A stretch of DNA of 64,000 bases from CBDFLT01 sp965249225 (GCA_965249225.1 CBDFLT010000007.1:62001-126000); one strand, 5' to 3'. Counted from the first letter of the stretch, positions 1 to 8,913 are shown. A program made the numbers and translations. Notes: generated from the letters alone by a model not told the origin.

Positions 1-321
1 CTCCTCCGCCACCAAAAAGATTTCCTTCTGGAGCACCCCGCAGCTAGGGTTACTCCGTAGCCAGAACGCCCATCCCCTTTTGGACCATCTTTTGGGGTTG
101 TTGATTCCCTCACGTGCCCGGCTAGTATGGTAGCGAAGTTGCGTGCCGTCTCCACCTCGGCCCGAGCCGCAGCTATTTGTTAATCTCCTGCTAAGGTGAA
201 GGGGTATCATGGAACTCCGAGTAGCTACCGACCGTGAAGACTGTGGGAGGGCGATGCCTTGGAGCTTACTGAGGGTTTCTTGTAACTTAGCCGAGCAACC
301 TAACTACCGAAGAGGAAGAAT
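1..321. other. no gene recognised at window start
   Basis: I see no convincing coding frame, RNA gene or repeat here. Its last part (about 301-321) holds an AGAGGAAG Shine-Dalgarno-like stretch that serves the truncated response regulator starting at 322. A gene entering from outside the window cannot be excluded for the first bases. Confidence 0.4.
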
Positions 322-462
322 ATGCGTCGGGAAACAAGGCCCACCATACTCCTGGTAGACGACAACCCGCAAATCTGTTCGTTCATCAGGCCGGCACTGG
401 AGGACAATGGACTCAACTGCATCGAAGCAGTGGACGGGGACGAGGCAGTGTACCAGAGGTAG
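322..462 (+). pseudogene. truncated response regulator receiver (46 codons)
   Basis: ATG at 322 follows an AGAGGAAG ribosome site. The 46-residue product begins with basic residues and then reads TILLVDDNPQICSFI, the beta1 strand, acidic pocket (DD) and helix alpha1 of a CheY-like receiver domain, followed by ALEDNG and EAVDGDEA, which match beta2 and alpha2. It stops at TAG (460-462) before the phospho-acceptor aspartate expected near residue 55, so it cannot work as a receiver. The stop is 4 bases from the 3' end of tRNA-Lys on the other strand, so the gene was probably cut off by a recombination event at the tRNA. Family assignment is clear; whether the peptide is still made is unknown. 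Confidence 0.75.
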
Positions 463-466
463 GGAG

Positions 467-539
467 TGACCCGCCTCGGACTCGAACCGAGAACCTGCTG
501 ATTAAGAGTCAGCTGCTCTGCCAGTTGAGCTAGCGGGCC
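467..539 (-). tRNA. tRNA-Lys (anticodon CTT)
   Basis: The reverse complement folds as a 73-nt cloverleaf. The acceptor stem GGCCCGC pairs with GCGGGTC (one G-U), the anticodon arm is GCTGA/CTCTTAA/TCAGC with anticodon CTT, and the T arm is CTCGG-TTCGAGT-CCGAG. The discriminator base is A and CCA is not encoded. It stands alone, convergent with the truncated response regulator, and its 3' end is the kind of site used by integrating elements. Confidence 0.95.
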
Positions 540-688
540 AACGGCGACTTGAGCCATACAGCCTACGCACACCTTGGTGTCTCGTCGGTGTGCGCTAGGC
601 GGATGGGCGAAGCTGGACAAATTCTAGCTTTTCGCCGTATCCACCGTCAAGGAGCTGATTTCTCTTTCGTTGACCGGTTCGGGGTCGT

Positions 689-1732
689 ATGCTATGGTTG
701 CGAAATCGTGCACATAGGCCTCGACACCCCGGCGGGACCCCATCCTTGACTCAGCGGCTTGCACACCTGTTGAAAAGTCCATCAGCCTTTCGAGGCGTGG
801 CGACAGCAGCCCTCATCGCCGCCTTTGCCCAGGTGGTCCTGGGGGGTGTCGTTAGGGTCACCGACTCAGGCTTGGGCTGTCCCGACTGGCCGTTGTGTCA
901 TGGCCGCTTAATACCTCCGTTTGATTCCGCAACGCTAATCGAATACAGCCACCGGCTCTCGGCGTCCGTAGTTGGATTGCTGGTCCTGGCCACGGCGGTG
1001 CTAGCATGGACCGTGCACCGATCGGTAAGCTGGATCGTGCTCCCAAGCGCTCTTGGCCTGGTCCTGGTCTTTGTCGCGGCCGCGTTGGGAGGGGCCACCG
1101 TTCTCACCGAGCTGGCCTGGGGGTGGGTGCTGGTCCATCTGGCCGTCTCAGAAGGAGTTGTGGCGTGCATGGTGGTCGCGACGGTGGCCGGATGGAACGC
1201 ACAGGCGAGCCCGTCACATCAGGACGAGGGCCCTGTCTACGATTCGAGGTTTAACAAGTTGTTGCTGGCCGCCCTGGTCGGGACCTTCGTCCTGGTGCTA
1301 TCGGGGTCCTACATGGTGGGGTACGGCGCCGGTTCATCCTGCGCGACTTGGCCTCTGTGCCGGGGGAGCGCGTTCCCCGGCGGCGAGCCCTATCTGATAC
1401 ACATGGCGCACAGGTACTTCGCGGCGCTGGTGGGCGTGCTAATCGTTGCGACCGCGGTGTCGGCGTGGTCACGAAGGGCGTGGAGGCCGAGCCTGGGCTG
1501 GTTGGGGCTTGCCCTTGGTTCTGTGTTCGGAGCCCAGGTTGCAGTCGGCGCCGTTATGGTTTGGACGGGATTCGGCCAGGAAATGAAGGCCCTCCATCTC
1601 AGCATGGCTACAATGGTGTGGATCGCCTTGGTCTTTCTCGCGGCAGTGGTTTATACTCCACAGAGGTTTGAGATACGGAGTGTTGAGGCCTCTTCAAGGC
1701 GTATTTCCACGGCGGAGCGGTTGACACTTTGA
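689..1732 (+). CDS. ctaA: heme A synthase CtaA
   Basis: Multi-spanning membrane protein (347 aa) that oxidises the C8 methyl of heme O to make heme A for cytochrome oxidase. It has the family's two-fold symmetry: histidines in EYSHRLSA (about residue 88), LVHLAVSE, MAHRYFAALVG and ALHLSMA are the expected heme ligands, and two extracellular Cys pairs (GCPDWPLC, residues 64/70, and SCATWPLC) match the type with disulfides in both halves. The first ~20 residues are not membrane-like, so a TTG at 746 behind GGCGGG is an alternative start. The stop overlaps the ctaB start by 4 nt, implying translational coupling. Confidence 0.93.
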   Translation: MLWLRNRAHRPRHPGGTPSLTQRLAHLLKSPSAFRGVATAALIAAFAQVVLGGVVRVTDSGLGCPDWPLCHGRLIPPFDSATLIEYSHRLSASVVGLLVLATAVLAWTVHRSVSWIVLPSALGLVLVFVAAALGGATVLTELAWGWVLVHLAVSEGVVACMVVATVAGWNAQASPSHQDEGPVYDSRFNKLLLAALVGTFVLVLSGSYMVGYGAGSSCATWPLCRGSAFPGGEPYLIHMAHRYFAALVGVLIVATAVSAWSRRAWRPSLGWLGLALGSVFGAQVAVGAVMVWTGFGQEMKALHLSMATMVWIALVFLAAVVYTPQRFEIRSVEASSRRISTAERLTL

Positions 1733-2616
1733 TTGCGCAAGTCACGGCGTCGCGGAGCGTTTTAGACGACTACATCGCGCTGACGAAGCCGCGCATCATC
1801 TCCTTGCTTCTCTTGACGGCCCTTTGCGCTATGTTTCTGGCGGCCGAGGGCGTGCCCGAGCTCTCCCTCATTTTGCTGGTCCTGGGCGCGGGCGCTATGG
1901 CCTCCGGTGGAGCTAACGCGCTGAACCACTGCCTCGAGGGCGATATAGATCGGGCAATGAGTCGGACCCGGGATCGTCCTGTCGCAAGTGGGCGGGTGTC
2001 GCCTCGTAACTCATTTCTGTTCGGCGTTGCCCTCAACGTCGTGGCGTTCGTAGTCCTTGGGTCGCTGGTCAATCCTCTCAGCGCCATCCTCACCCTGAGC
2101 GCTACGCTCTTCTACGTACTCGTGTACACCCTTGGCCTCAAGCGTACGACGCCTCAGAACATCGTGATCGGGGGCGCGGCGGGAGCGGTCCCACCTATGG
2201 TGGGTTGGGCCGCGGTCACCGGCGGGATCGACCTCCCGGCGGTGTACCTCTTCGCCATCGTTTTCTTCTGGACGCCTCCCCACTTCTGGGCCCTCGCCCT
2301 GCTGATAAAAGACGATTATGCGCGGGCCGGGGTTCCTATGCTTCCCGTCGTTAGCACCGTGGAGGAGACCAAGAGGAGCATCCTCCTCTACGCGCTGATT
2401 CTGATGGCGCTGACCACGATGTTCTTCACGACGGAGGCCGTAGGCTGGATCTATTTGGCTGCGTCCTCCGCCTTGGGCCTAGGGTTCATCGCTCACGCGT
2501 TGCGTCTGATGCGCGAGCCCGGGGTTAGGGCAGCAAGGGATGTATACTTGTACTCGTTGCTATATCTGGCGCTGCTTTTCGTGGCGGTTGCTTTGGACGG
2601 GGCCTTCGGAATCTAA
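1729..2616 (+). CDS. ctaB: protoheme IX farnesyltransferase (heme O synthase)
   Basis: UbiA-family prenyltransferase (295 aa) that farnesylates protoheme to heme O, the substrate of the preceding CtaA. The start is TTG inside the ctaA stop region (TTGA overlap). Motifs seen: YIALTKPRII at the N-terminus, the first aspartate-rich motif NHCLEGDIDRAMSRT with R-P-V-A-S-G after it (about residues 66-88), and the second motif KDDYARAGVPMLPVV after FWTPPHFWALAL. About eight to nine hydrophobic segments are visible. Typical family length. Confidence 0.95.
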   Translation: MIAQVTASRSVLDDYIALTKPRIISLLLLTALCAMFLAAEGVPELSLILLVLGAGAMASGGANALNHCLEGDIDRAMSRTRDRPVASGRVSPRNSFLFGVALNVVAFVVLGSLVNPLSAILTLSATLFYVLVYTLGLKRTTPQNIVIGGAAGAVPPMVGWAAVTGGIDLPAVYLFAIVFFWTPPHFWALALLIKDDYARAGVPMLPVVSTVEETKRSILLYALILMALTTMFFTTEAVGWIYLAASSALGLGFIAHALRLMREPGVRAARDVYLYSLLYLALLFVAVALDGAFGI

Positions 2617-2760
2617 GGCGCCTGTGGACTCGAGAGCAGAGCTGGGTGGAAGTGGTATGGTGGCATCGGAATGGATACCGGTCGCGCCGCATGTTACCTT
2701 GACTGGTATTCGACGGCTTTGTTAGATTTTAGACTTGTTCAAGGGTGGTTTAACGCTGCT

Positions 2761-3846
2761 GTGATCCGCGCCCCTATCAGATTTGTCGGCCTGGCGCTCC
2801 TGATTGCGCTTGTAGTCGTGTTGACCGGCTGCACTCGTAGCCACCCCCAGTCCACCTTCGATACCTATGGGCCGGTTGCCGAGTCGCAGCTCAACCTCTT
2901 TTACCTCATATTTTGGGCCGCGGTTTTAGTGTTCGTGGTTGTGGAGGGTATCCTCCTCTACGCCGCGATACGGTTTCGCCGCAGACCCGGCCAGGGTGAC
3001 CCGGACCAGATACATGGTCACAGGAAGCTCGAGATCGCTTGGACTATCGCTCCTGCGATAGTCCTCGTGGTAATAGCCATCCCAACCGTTATTGTAATCT
3101 TCGACAACCTTAATGCCCCACCGGAGACTGAGCTGACTGTCGAGGCGATAGGGCACCAGTGGTGGTTCGAGTTTCGCTACCCGCATCCCGCCAACCCCGA
3201 TGAGGAGATCGTGACGGCCAACGAGCTGCACATACCGGTCGGCGAGCCGGTGTCGGTCAACCTCGACTCTGTTGACGTGCTCCACAGCTTCTGGATTCCC
3301 AAGATCGCCGGCAAGGTGGATATGGTCCCCAACAACAACAATGAGATGTGGATCCAGGCGGACGAGCCGGGCGAGTATTTCGGGCAGTGCGCCGAGTTCT
3401 GCGGCGAGGCGCATGCCAACATGCGGTTCAGGGTCATCGCCCAGGCGAAGCCCGAGTTCGACGCCTGGCTGCTGGAGCAGGCCTCTCCCATGATCGAGCC
3501 CCTGGAGCCGCTGGCGCTGGAAGGTCAGCAGGTGTTTAGTTCGGCGGGCTGCTCGGGCTGTCATGCTCTTTCGAGCACCGTGAATCGTCCTCCAGAGGGG
3601 TCGACACTTAAGAGAACTCCGGGCCGCGTTGGACCGAATCTTACCCACTTCGCCAGTCGTGGACAGATGGCTGCGGGCATCATGGAGCAGGACCCTGAAA
3701 ACCTGCGAAGGTGGCTTGAGGACCCCGAGGCGGTCAAGCCGGGCAACATCATGGCCAGGGATGCAAGGGTATTCACCGACCCTGACGAGGCTCTGACAGA
3801 ACCCGAGATCTCCGCGCTGATAGCTTTCCTTAGAGGTCTGAGATAA
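2761..3846 (+). CDS. ctaC: cytochrome c oxidase subunit II fused to cytochrome c
   Basis: CuA subunit of the aa3/caa3 oxidase. Reading from GTG 2761 gives a lipoprotein signal (lipobox LTGC, Cys about residue 24), two membrane segments, then the CuA domain with DVLHSFWIP and GQCAEFCGEAHANM (Cys-Cys-His-Met copper ligands). Beyond that a C-terminal cytochrome c domain has CSGCH and the probable axial methionine in PGNIMARDARVF. An upstream ATG at 2671 would add 30 residues ahead of the signal; I prefer 2761 because it places the signal peptide at the N-terminus, though its ribosome site (AGGGTGG) is far. It accepts electrons from a membrane or soluble donor and passes them to subunit I. Confidence 0.92.
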   Translation: MIRAPIRFVGLALLIALVVVLTGCTRSHPQSTFDTYGPVAESQLNLFYLIFWAAVLVFVVVEGILLYAAIRFRRRPGQGDPDQIHGHRKLEIAWTIAPAIVLVVIAIPTVIVIFDNLNAPPETELTVEAIGHQWWFEFRYPHPANPDEEIVTANELHIPVGEPVSVNLDSVDVLHSFWIPKIAGKVDMVPNNNNEMWIQADEPGEYFGQCAEFCGEAHANMRFRVIAQAKPEFDAWLLEQASPMIEPLEPLALEGQQVFSSAGCSGCHALSSTVNRPPEGSTLKRTPGRVGPNLTHFASRGQMAAGIMEQDPENLRRWLEDPEAVKPGNIMARDARVFTDPDEALTEPEISALIAFLRGLR

Positions 3847-3871
3847 CGTTTATCATGCGGTGGTATTGAAG

Positions 3872-3877
3872 TATAAT
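3872..3877 (+). promoter_or_regulatory. possible -10 element (TATAAT) before ctaD
   Basis: A perfect TATAAT lies in the 76-bp gap between ctaC and ctaD. The hexamer 17 bp upstream (TTTATC) fits the -35 consensus poorly. It could give subunit I extra transcription. Sequence match only. Confidence 0.35.
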
Positions 3878-3922
3878 GCTAATAGCCTTGCGAGATTCGA
3901 GCCGTAGCAGGAGAGGTCCTGG

Positions 3923-5785
3923 ATGACCGCGCTCACCCTATCAATACCCCGGCCTACGCATCCCACGGGCGTATGGGGCTGGATAACCACCATCGATCAC
4001 AAGCGGATCGGGATCCTCTACGGCGTCACCGCGTTCATAATGTTCATCACGGGCGGCATCGAGGCGGCGGTAATGCGCTGGCAGCTCTCCCGTCCAGAGC
4101 AAGACTTCGTGTCGCCTGAGATATACAACCAGCTATTCACTATGCATGGGACCACCATGATCTTTCTGGCGATCATGCCCATGGGCGCGGCCTTCTTCAA
4201 CTTCCTCATTCCCTTGCAGATCGGCGCCAGAGACGTGGCCTTCCCCCGGCTCAACGCCTTCAGCTACTGGGGGTTCCTGGCGGGCGCCATCATTCTGAAG
4301 CTTAGCTGGTTCACAGGCGGCGCGCCCAACGCCGGCTGGTTCGGGTACGCCCCCATTACTGGGGAGGCCTACAATCCGGGGCACGGCATCGACTTCTGGA
4401 TCGTCAGCCTGCTGATCCTCGGTATAGCTTCACTCGCGGCGGCCTTTAACTTCATAGTCACCATTATCAACATGCGCGCCCCGGGCATGACACTGATGCG
4501 CATGCCCCTTTTCACCTGGATGACCCTTGTGACCGCCTTCCTGCTGGTCCTCGCCTTCCCGGTGATTACGGTGGCGTTGATCGAGCTGATGTTCGACCGC
4601 TTCTTTGGGACCAACTTCTTCGTCCCGGCCCAGGGCGCCAACCCGATCCTATGGCAGCATCTGTTCTGGGTCTTCGGGCACCCCGAGGTGTACATCCTGA
4701 TCCTTCCCGCCATGGGCATTGTCTCTGAGATAATTCCCACCTTCTCCAAGAAACCGCTGTTCGGCTATCCAGTGGTGGTGCTTTCGGGCGTGATCATCGG
4801 GTTCATGGGGTGGATGGTATGGAGCCACCACATGTTCACGTCGGGCCTTGGCCCCGTGGCCAACTCGGTATTCGCTCTCACGACCATGGCAATAGCGGTG
4901 CCCACCGGCGTGAAGATATTCAACTGGATCGGTACTATGTGGCGGGGCTCCATCAGCTTCAGCACGCCGATGCTGTTTGCGCTGGGCTTTGTCTCGCTGT
5001 TCATCGTCGGCGGACTCAGCGGCATAATGCACTCAGCCGCGCCCTCCGATGCCCAGCAGCAGGACACCTACTTCATCGTGGCCCACCTCCACTACGTGCT
5101 GTTCGGCGGAAGCATATTCGCGCTGCTCGCCGGGGTCTACTACTGGTTCCCAAAGATCACCGGCCGCCTGATGGACGAGAAATTCGGGAAGATGACCTTC
5201 TGGGCCATGTTCATCGGATTCAACCTGACCTTCTTCCCGATGCACCTGTCTGGGTTGGACGGCATGCCTAGGCGGATCTACACCTATGACTCGGAGATGG
5301 GATGGAACCTTATGAACGGCCTCTCCTCCATCGGGCTGATCATTCTGGGCGTCTCGATCCTGATGTTTCTGCACAGCGCCGTCCGTAGCTGGCGCAGAGG
5401 AGAGCTGGCCGGTGACGACCCGTGGGACGGCAGGACCCTGGAGTGGTCCATCCCGTCGCCTCCTCCCGAGTACAACTTCGAGGAGATACCGACGGTCTAC
5501 GAAAGGGATGACTTCTGGGCGCGTAAGCGGCGCCAGGTGACGCGGGGCGTACCGGTGGGAGGAGGCTCCGATCAAGGCAACGGCCACTCGATCCACCTGC
5601 CTCAGCCCTCATACTGGCCGATCGTGGCGCCTATCGGGTTGCTGATCTCCGGCTACGGGATCATCTACAAGGACTACAACCTGGGGCTAGCGTTCGCCGT
5701 TTTCGGCATACTCCTGGCCGCCATAGCGGTCTACGCCTGGTCCTTCGAGCCAGTCAACGAGCCCGACGAAGATTCAGCTTACTGA
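3923..5785 (+). CDS. ctaD: cytochrome c oxidase subunit I
   Basis: Catalytic heme-copper oxidase subunit (620 aa) that reduces O2 to water and pumps protons. It starts with the loop TTIDHKRIGILYG; MHGTTMIF holds a low-spin heme ligand. HPEVYILILP carries the CuB His, the cross-linked Tyr and the proton-channel Glu of A1-type oxidases, followed by SHHMFTSG (two CuB His) and AHLHYVLFGG (heme a3/a ligands). After helix XII there is a charged linker and two further hydrophobic segments near residues 565-610, as in the longer CtaD proteins of caa3 oxidases. It has a GGAG-like ribosome site (caggagaggtcctggATG). Confidence 0.97.
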   Translation: MTALTLSIPRPTHPTGVWGWITTIDHKRIGILYGVTAFIMFITGGIEAAVMRWQLSRPEQDFVSPEIYNQLFTMHGTTMIFLAIMPMGAAFFNFLIPLQIGARDVAFPRLNAFSYWGFLAGAIILKLSWFTGGAPNAGWFGYAPITGEAYNPGHGIDFWIVSLLILGIASLAAAFNFIVTIINMRAPGMTLMRMPLFTWMTLVTAFLLVLAFPVITVALIELMFDRFFGTNFFVPAQGANPILWQHLFWVFGHPEVYILILPAMGIVSEIIPTFSKKPLFGYPVVVLSGVIIGFMGWMVWSHHMFTSGLGPVANSVFALTTMAIAVPTGVKIFNWIGTMWRGSISFSTPMLFALGFVSLFIVGGLSGIMHSAAPSDAQQQDTYFIVAHLHYVLFGGSIFALLAGVYYWFPKITGRLMDEKFGKMTFWAMFIGFNLTFFPMHLSGLDGMPRRIYTYDSEMGWNLMNGLSSIGLIILGVSILMFLHSAVRSWRRGELAGDDPWDGRTLEWSIPSPPPEYNFEEIPTVYERDDFWARKRRQVTRGVPVGGGSDQGNGHSIHLPQPSYWPIVAPIGLLISGYGIIYKDYNLGLAFAVFGILLAAIAVYAWSFEPVNEPDEDSAY

Positions 5786-5804
5786 CTGAAGAGGAGCGGT
5801 AAAC

Positions 5805-6533
5805 TTGGCCCAAGCCTCAGCTGAATCCCACCCACAAGAGCACGAGGAGACTACCACCGGCCTAAATCATCGCAAATTGCTCATGTGGGCGTTCCTGGGC
5901 TCGGACTGCATGTTCTTCGGCGCCCTCATCGCCACATATGTGGTGTACAAGGGAAAGAGCCTCGCCGGTCCGCTCCCTGAGGACGTGTTCAGCATCCCGA
6001 CCACGTCCGTCAGTACCTTTGTCCTGCTCATGAGCAGCATGAGCATGGTCCTGGCGTACTCCGCCCTGACCAGGGGGCGCATCAAGGCCTTCCGCATCTG
6101 GCTGCTGTCCACCGTCATATTGGGTATGACGTTCCTGGCGTTCCAGACCTTCGAGTTCAGGGATTTCGCCAACCACGAGGTGGTCGTCGACTGCGCTGAC
6201 TTGAATTTTGACGAGATGACCGGCCTGGAGGAAAAGGTCGCTGAGAAGTGCGGCCCGGGCGTCGATGAGGTGGTTGAGTCGCACGGCCTCACGCCCAGGA
6301 CGAACCTGTTCGGCACCACCTTCTTCACCCTGACCGGTTTCCATGGTGCCCATGTGACCCTCGGCGTCATATGGCTCCTGTCCATATTTTTCTACTCCCT
6401 CAAGTGGGGGCTGCCGCCCCAGCGGAACCTGGACTTGGACCTGGCGGCGCTGTACTGGCACTTCGTCGACATCGTGTGGATCGTTATCTTCACCCTGGTC
6501 TACCTGTTCGGAGTTTTCGAGGGCTTTAGGTAA
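5805..6533 (+). CDS. ctaE: cytochrome c oxidase subunit III
   Basis: Membrane subunit (242 aa) that stabilises the oxidase and its proton pumping. The TTG start at 5805 follows GAGGAGCGG. LLMWAFLGSDCMFFGALIATY, FQTFEF and the C-terminal FHGAHVTLGVIWL and YWHFVDIVWIVIFTLVY are family hallmarks. Between EFRDFANHEV and LTPRTNLFGTTFF there is a soluble, acidic insertion of about 45 residues with two cysteines (VDCADL, EKCGPG) that I do not know from ordinary subunit III. Lies 20 nt behind ctaD. Confidence 0.94.
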   Translation: MAQASAESHPQEHEETTTGLNHRKLLMWAFLGSDCMFFGALIATYVVYKGKSLAGPLPEDVFSIPTTSVSTFVLLMSSMSMVLAYSALTRGRIKAFRIWLLSTVILGMTFLAFQTFEFRDFANHEVVVDCADLNFDEMTGLEEKVAEKCGPGVDEVVESHGLTPRTNLFGTTFFTLTGFHGAHVTLGVIWLLSIFFYSLKWGLPPQRNLDLDLAALYWHFVDIVWIVIFTLVYLFGVFEGFR

Positions 6534-6692
6534 GGAACAGGGTCTCAAAAACTGTACTTAGGCCGGTATGGGGCGTTTTTGGACGACGTTGCGAGCGAGC
6601 CATAGGGAGGGGATAATGTCGCCTTCGGGGTTGGTCGGACGCTCCGGCAAGATGTTCTGTCAAAGCGCTTAGCAGGTCGGGAAGTGAATTAG

Positions 6693-7025
6693 ATGCATCA
6701 GGAATCGCAAACAACGATGTCCCGAGAGCCGTCTGTGGAAGAGTTGCATACCGGACATCCGACCCCTCTTACCTATTTCAAGGTCGCCATAACCTTAATG
6801 GTCATCACTGCCATTGAGGTGGGGGTCTTCTACATAGAGGGGTTGGGTCATGGCATCATACCGGTGCTGGTTATCCTTTCCGGCGTCAAGTTTGCCCTCG
6901 TAGTGATGTTCTACATGCACCTGAAGTACGACGCCAGGCTGTTTTCCAGCCTGTTCCTTGGGAGCCTAGCGCTGGCTCTGCTCGTATCGATCTCGGTATT
7001 GGCATTGTTCAAGTTTTTCATATGA
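6693..7025 (+). CDS. ctaF: prokaryotic cytochrome c oxidase subunit IV-like protein
   Basis: Small membrane protein (110 aa) with a soluble N-terminus of ~30 residues and three hydrophobic segments (about 34-54, 57-78 and 84-108), including LSGVKFALVVMFYMHLKYD, the characteristic stretch of the COX4_pro family. A second in-frame ATG lies at 6717. It follows ctaE after 159 bp, where I see no gene. Accessory subunit of the oxidase by family and position. Confidence 0.88.
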   Translation: MHQESQTTMSREPSVEELHTGHPTPLTYFKVAITLMVITAIEVGVFYIEGLGHGIIPVLVILSGVKFALVVMFYMHLKYDARLFSSLFLGSLALALLVSISVLALFKFFI

Positions 7026-7095
7026 GCTATCGAGCGCCTTCTGAATCTTGTTGCCATATGTTCATACTTTCTCCAAAGTCGAGGAGTAGGGTCCC

Positions 7096-7929
7096 TTGGA
7101 TGAAGCGGTAGGGTCCATCTGGACTCACTGGCACGGTCACCCAGATGTCCTTATCGGGCTGGCGGCGCTCGAAGGAGGGTATCTGCTGGGAGTCGGGCCG
7201 TTGAGAGAGCGCTACGGCCTGGCCGACAGGGCGGAGCCGCGCCAGATCGCGACCTTCTCGCTCGGCGTCTTTGCCATATTCCTATCGCTCGTGTCTCCCC
7301 TTCATGAGATCAGCGACAGCTACCTTTTTAGCGGTCACATGGTCCAGCACGTCCTGCTGACGCTGGTGGCGCCGCCTCTGCTGATTCTCGGGACACCGGA
7401 CTGGCTGATTCGGCCGCTCTTGCGCCGCGATTGGGCGTTCCGGCTGGCCAGGTTGCTTACTCACCCTCTGGTAGCCTTTGCTTCGTTCAACATCATCTTC
7501 TCCATGTGGCATATTCCGTCGCTGTACAACTTGTCCGTCACGAACCATGGGGTTCACATCTTCGAACACCTTCTCTTCATGGCGACGGCAACTCTGATGT
7601 GGTGGCCCATCGCCAGCAAAATGCCCGAGCTGCCCAGGCTGTCGTACCCTCTTCAGGTGATATACCTGTTCTTGCTGTCCATCGCCCAGATCATGGTGTT
7701 CGCGCCCATTACGTTCGCCAGGGAGCCGTTGTACCAGTGGTACGTTGACGCTCCTAGGCTATGGCTCTCCAGTCCTGTCGTGGACCAGCAGGTCGGCGCG
7801 ATCATAATGAAGCTGGGTGGAGGGCTGATCTTCCTTGTGTTGATAGTCGTTGCGTTCTTCCGGTGGTATAACAGGGACCAGGAGATGACCAAGGTAGAGG
7901 CGTTCCAGCGGGAGTACTTCGGAGACTGA
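7096..7929 (+). CDS. ctaG: caa3-type oxidase assembly factor CtaG
   Basis: Polytopic membrane protein (277 aa) of the caa3_CtaG family, thought to help copper delivery or assembly of the oxidase. HWHGHPDVL at the N-terminus, SGHMVQHVLLTLVAPPLL, FSMWHIPSLYN and HIFEHLLFM contain the conserved histidines, and about seven membrane helices follow. The start is TTG at 7096 with GAGTAGGG upstream. It is between oxidase subunit IV and the small membrane protein/Sco genes. Confidence 0.93.
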   Translation: MDEAVGSIWTHWHGHPDVLIGLAALEGGYLLGVGPLRERYGLADRAEPRQIATFSLGVFAIFLSLVSPLHEISDSYLFSGHMVQHVLLTLVAPPLLILGTPDWLIRPLLRRDWAFRLARLLTHPLVAFASFNIIFSMWHIPSLYNLSVTNHGVHIFEHLLFMATATLMWWPIASKMPELPRLSYPLQVIYLFLLSIAQIMVFAPITFAREPLYQWYVDAPRLWLSSPVVDQQVGAIIMKLGGGLIFLVLIVVAFFRWYNRDQEMTKVEAFQREYFGD

Positions 7930-7990
7930 CCGCTCCCGACTGATGCCTTGAAACAGAATCGAGTTGGATTCAGTAACAGGACAATCGCTG

Positions 7991-8200
7991 ATGCATAAAA
8001 TGCGCATACGGATGGCGGTGCTTTTTCCGCTCCTGGCGGTGCTGACCATAGTGGTCTACGCGGGCGGACTGGGTGTGATCTTTATAGTCCTGAACGATGT
8101 CGTGCTGGAGGAGTGGGGGGTGGTCATCCTGGGAATGGCGTTGGTGGTTGGCGTGCCCGCTGTCGCCGCATTCCTCGAGTCCGTAGTGGAGAAGAAATAG
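7991..8200 (+). CDS. small two-helix membrane protein of the oxidase cluster
   Basis: A 69-residue product from ATG 7991 (a TTG at 7964 would add 9 residues) with hydrophobic segments at about 8-32 and 40-62, and a charged SVVEKK tail. I do not recognise the family. Its place between ctaG and sco, in the same direction, suggests an oxidase accessory or assembly role, which is inference. Confidence 0.6.
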   Translation: MHKMRIRMAVLFPLLAVLTIVVYAGGLGVIFIVLNDVVLEEWGVVILGMALVVGVPAVAAFLESVVEKK

Positions 8201-8298
8201 AACCGGTTTCGACAGGCGTCGTGTCGTGGGGTGCCCCGCCTAGGGCGGATTGGGCGCGCTCATGGGTGGTTGGAAGTAACCTCTTTCGGATCGGACAT

Positions 8299-8913
8299 TT
8301 GCCCAACGCTCTGAAGAGGTTGGGGCTGCTTCTAGCTCTGGCCTGGTTCGCCTGCTCCGGTTCCGAGTCGCTTGAGGGAACGGTGCTTGATCCCCCGCAG
8401 CCGGCGCCATCCTTCCAACTCCAAAACCACCTAGGACGGACCGTCAGCCTCTCGGACTACGCCGGTGATGTGGTGCTTCTCACGTTCATGTACACGCAAT
8501 GCAAAGACATTTGCCCCATCATCGCCTCTCGCCTCCGCGATGCTCATCGCTTGCTGGGCGACGATGCCAAGGACGTTGCCTTCGTGGTCATCAGCATCGA
8601 CCCGGCCCGCGACACGGTACTGGAGGCCTATGCGTTCTCAGAGAAGTGGGGCATGCTTGAAAATTGGGACTTCCTGGTGGGCGAGGAGGAGCGACTACGG
8701 CCTATTTGGGCTGCGTATTACATCGACCCGTCGCCGGAGGAGTCAGCGGAAGCTCAAGCAGGCGGGGTGTATGACGCCTTGGAGCACGATTACGACGTGA
8801 ACCACTCGGGGCCGGTGTACCTGATCGACCGTAAGGGCGCCATGCGCGCCGTATTTACGCTCCCGATGGACCCGGGAGACATCGCTCACGACCTCAGGGC
8901 GCTTCTCAACTGA
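8299..8913 (+). CDS. Sco1/SenC copper chaperone
   Basis: Thioredoxin-fold protein that delivers copper to the CuA site of subunit II. It has an N-terminal hydrophobic segment ending WFACSGS (a possible lipoprotein cysteine), then APSFQLQNHLGRTVSLSDYAGDV, the copper-binding TQCKDICPI (Cys-x3-Cys) and the third ligand His in YDVNHSGPVYLID. I chose TTG 8299 because it puts the signal at the N-terminus and gives ~204 aa, the usual Sco length; the frame is open further upstream to about 8113 and the ribosome site is weak. The stop overlaps the end of the convergent rplT by 8 bp. Confidence 0.87.
   Translation: MPNALKRLGLLLALAWFACSGSESLEGTVLDPPQPAPSFQLQNHLGRTVSLSDYAGDVVLLTFMYTQCKDICPIIASRLRDAHRLLGDDAKDVAFVVISIDPARDTVLEAYAFSEKWGMLENWDFLVGEEERLRPIWAAYYIDPSPEESAEAQAGGVYDALEHDYDVNHSGPVYLIDRKGAMRAVFTLPMDPGDIAHDLRALLN

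Noticed and set aside
2926..3648. 240-codon open frame on the minus strand across ctaC
   Set aside because: It is antisense to the CuA and cytochrome c motifs and has no recognisable domain; codon bias of a GC-rich gene explains it.
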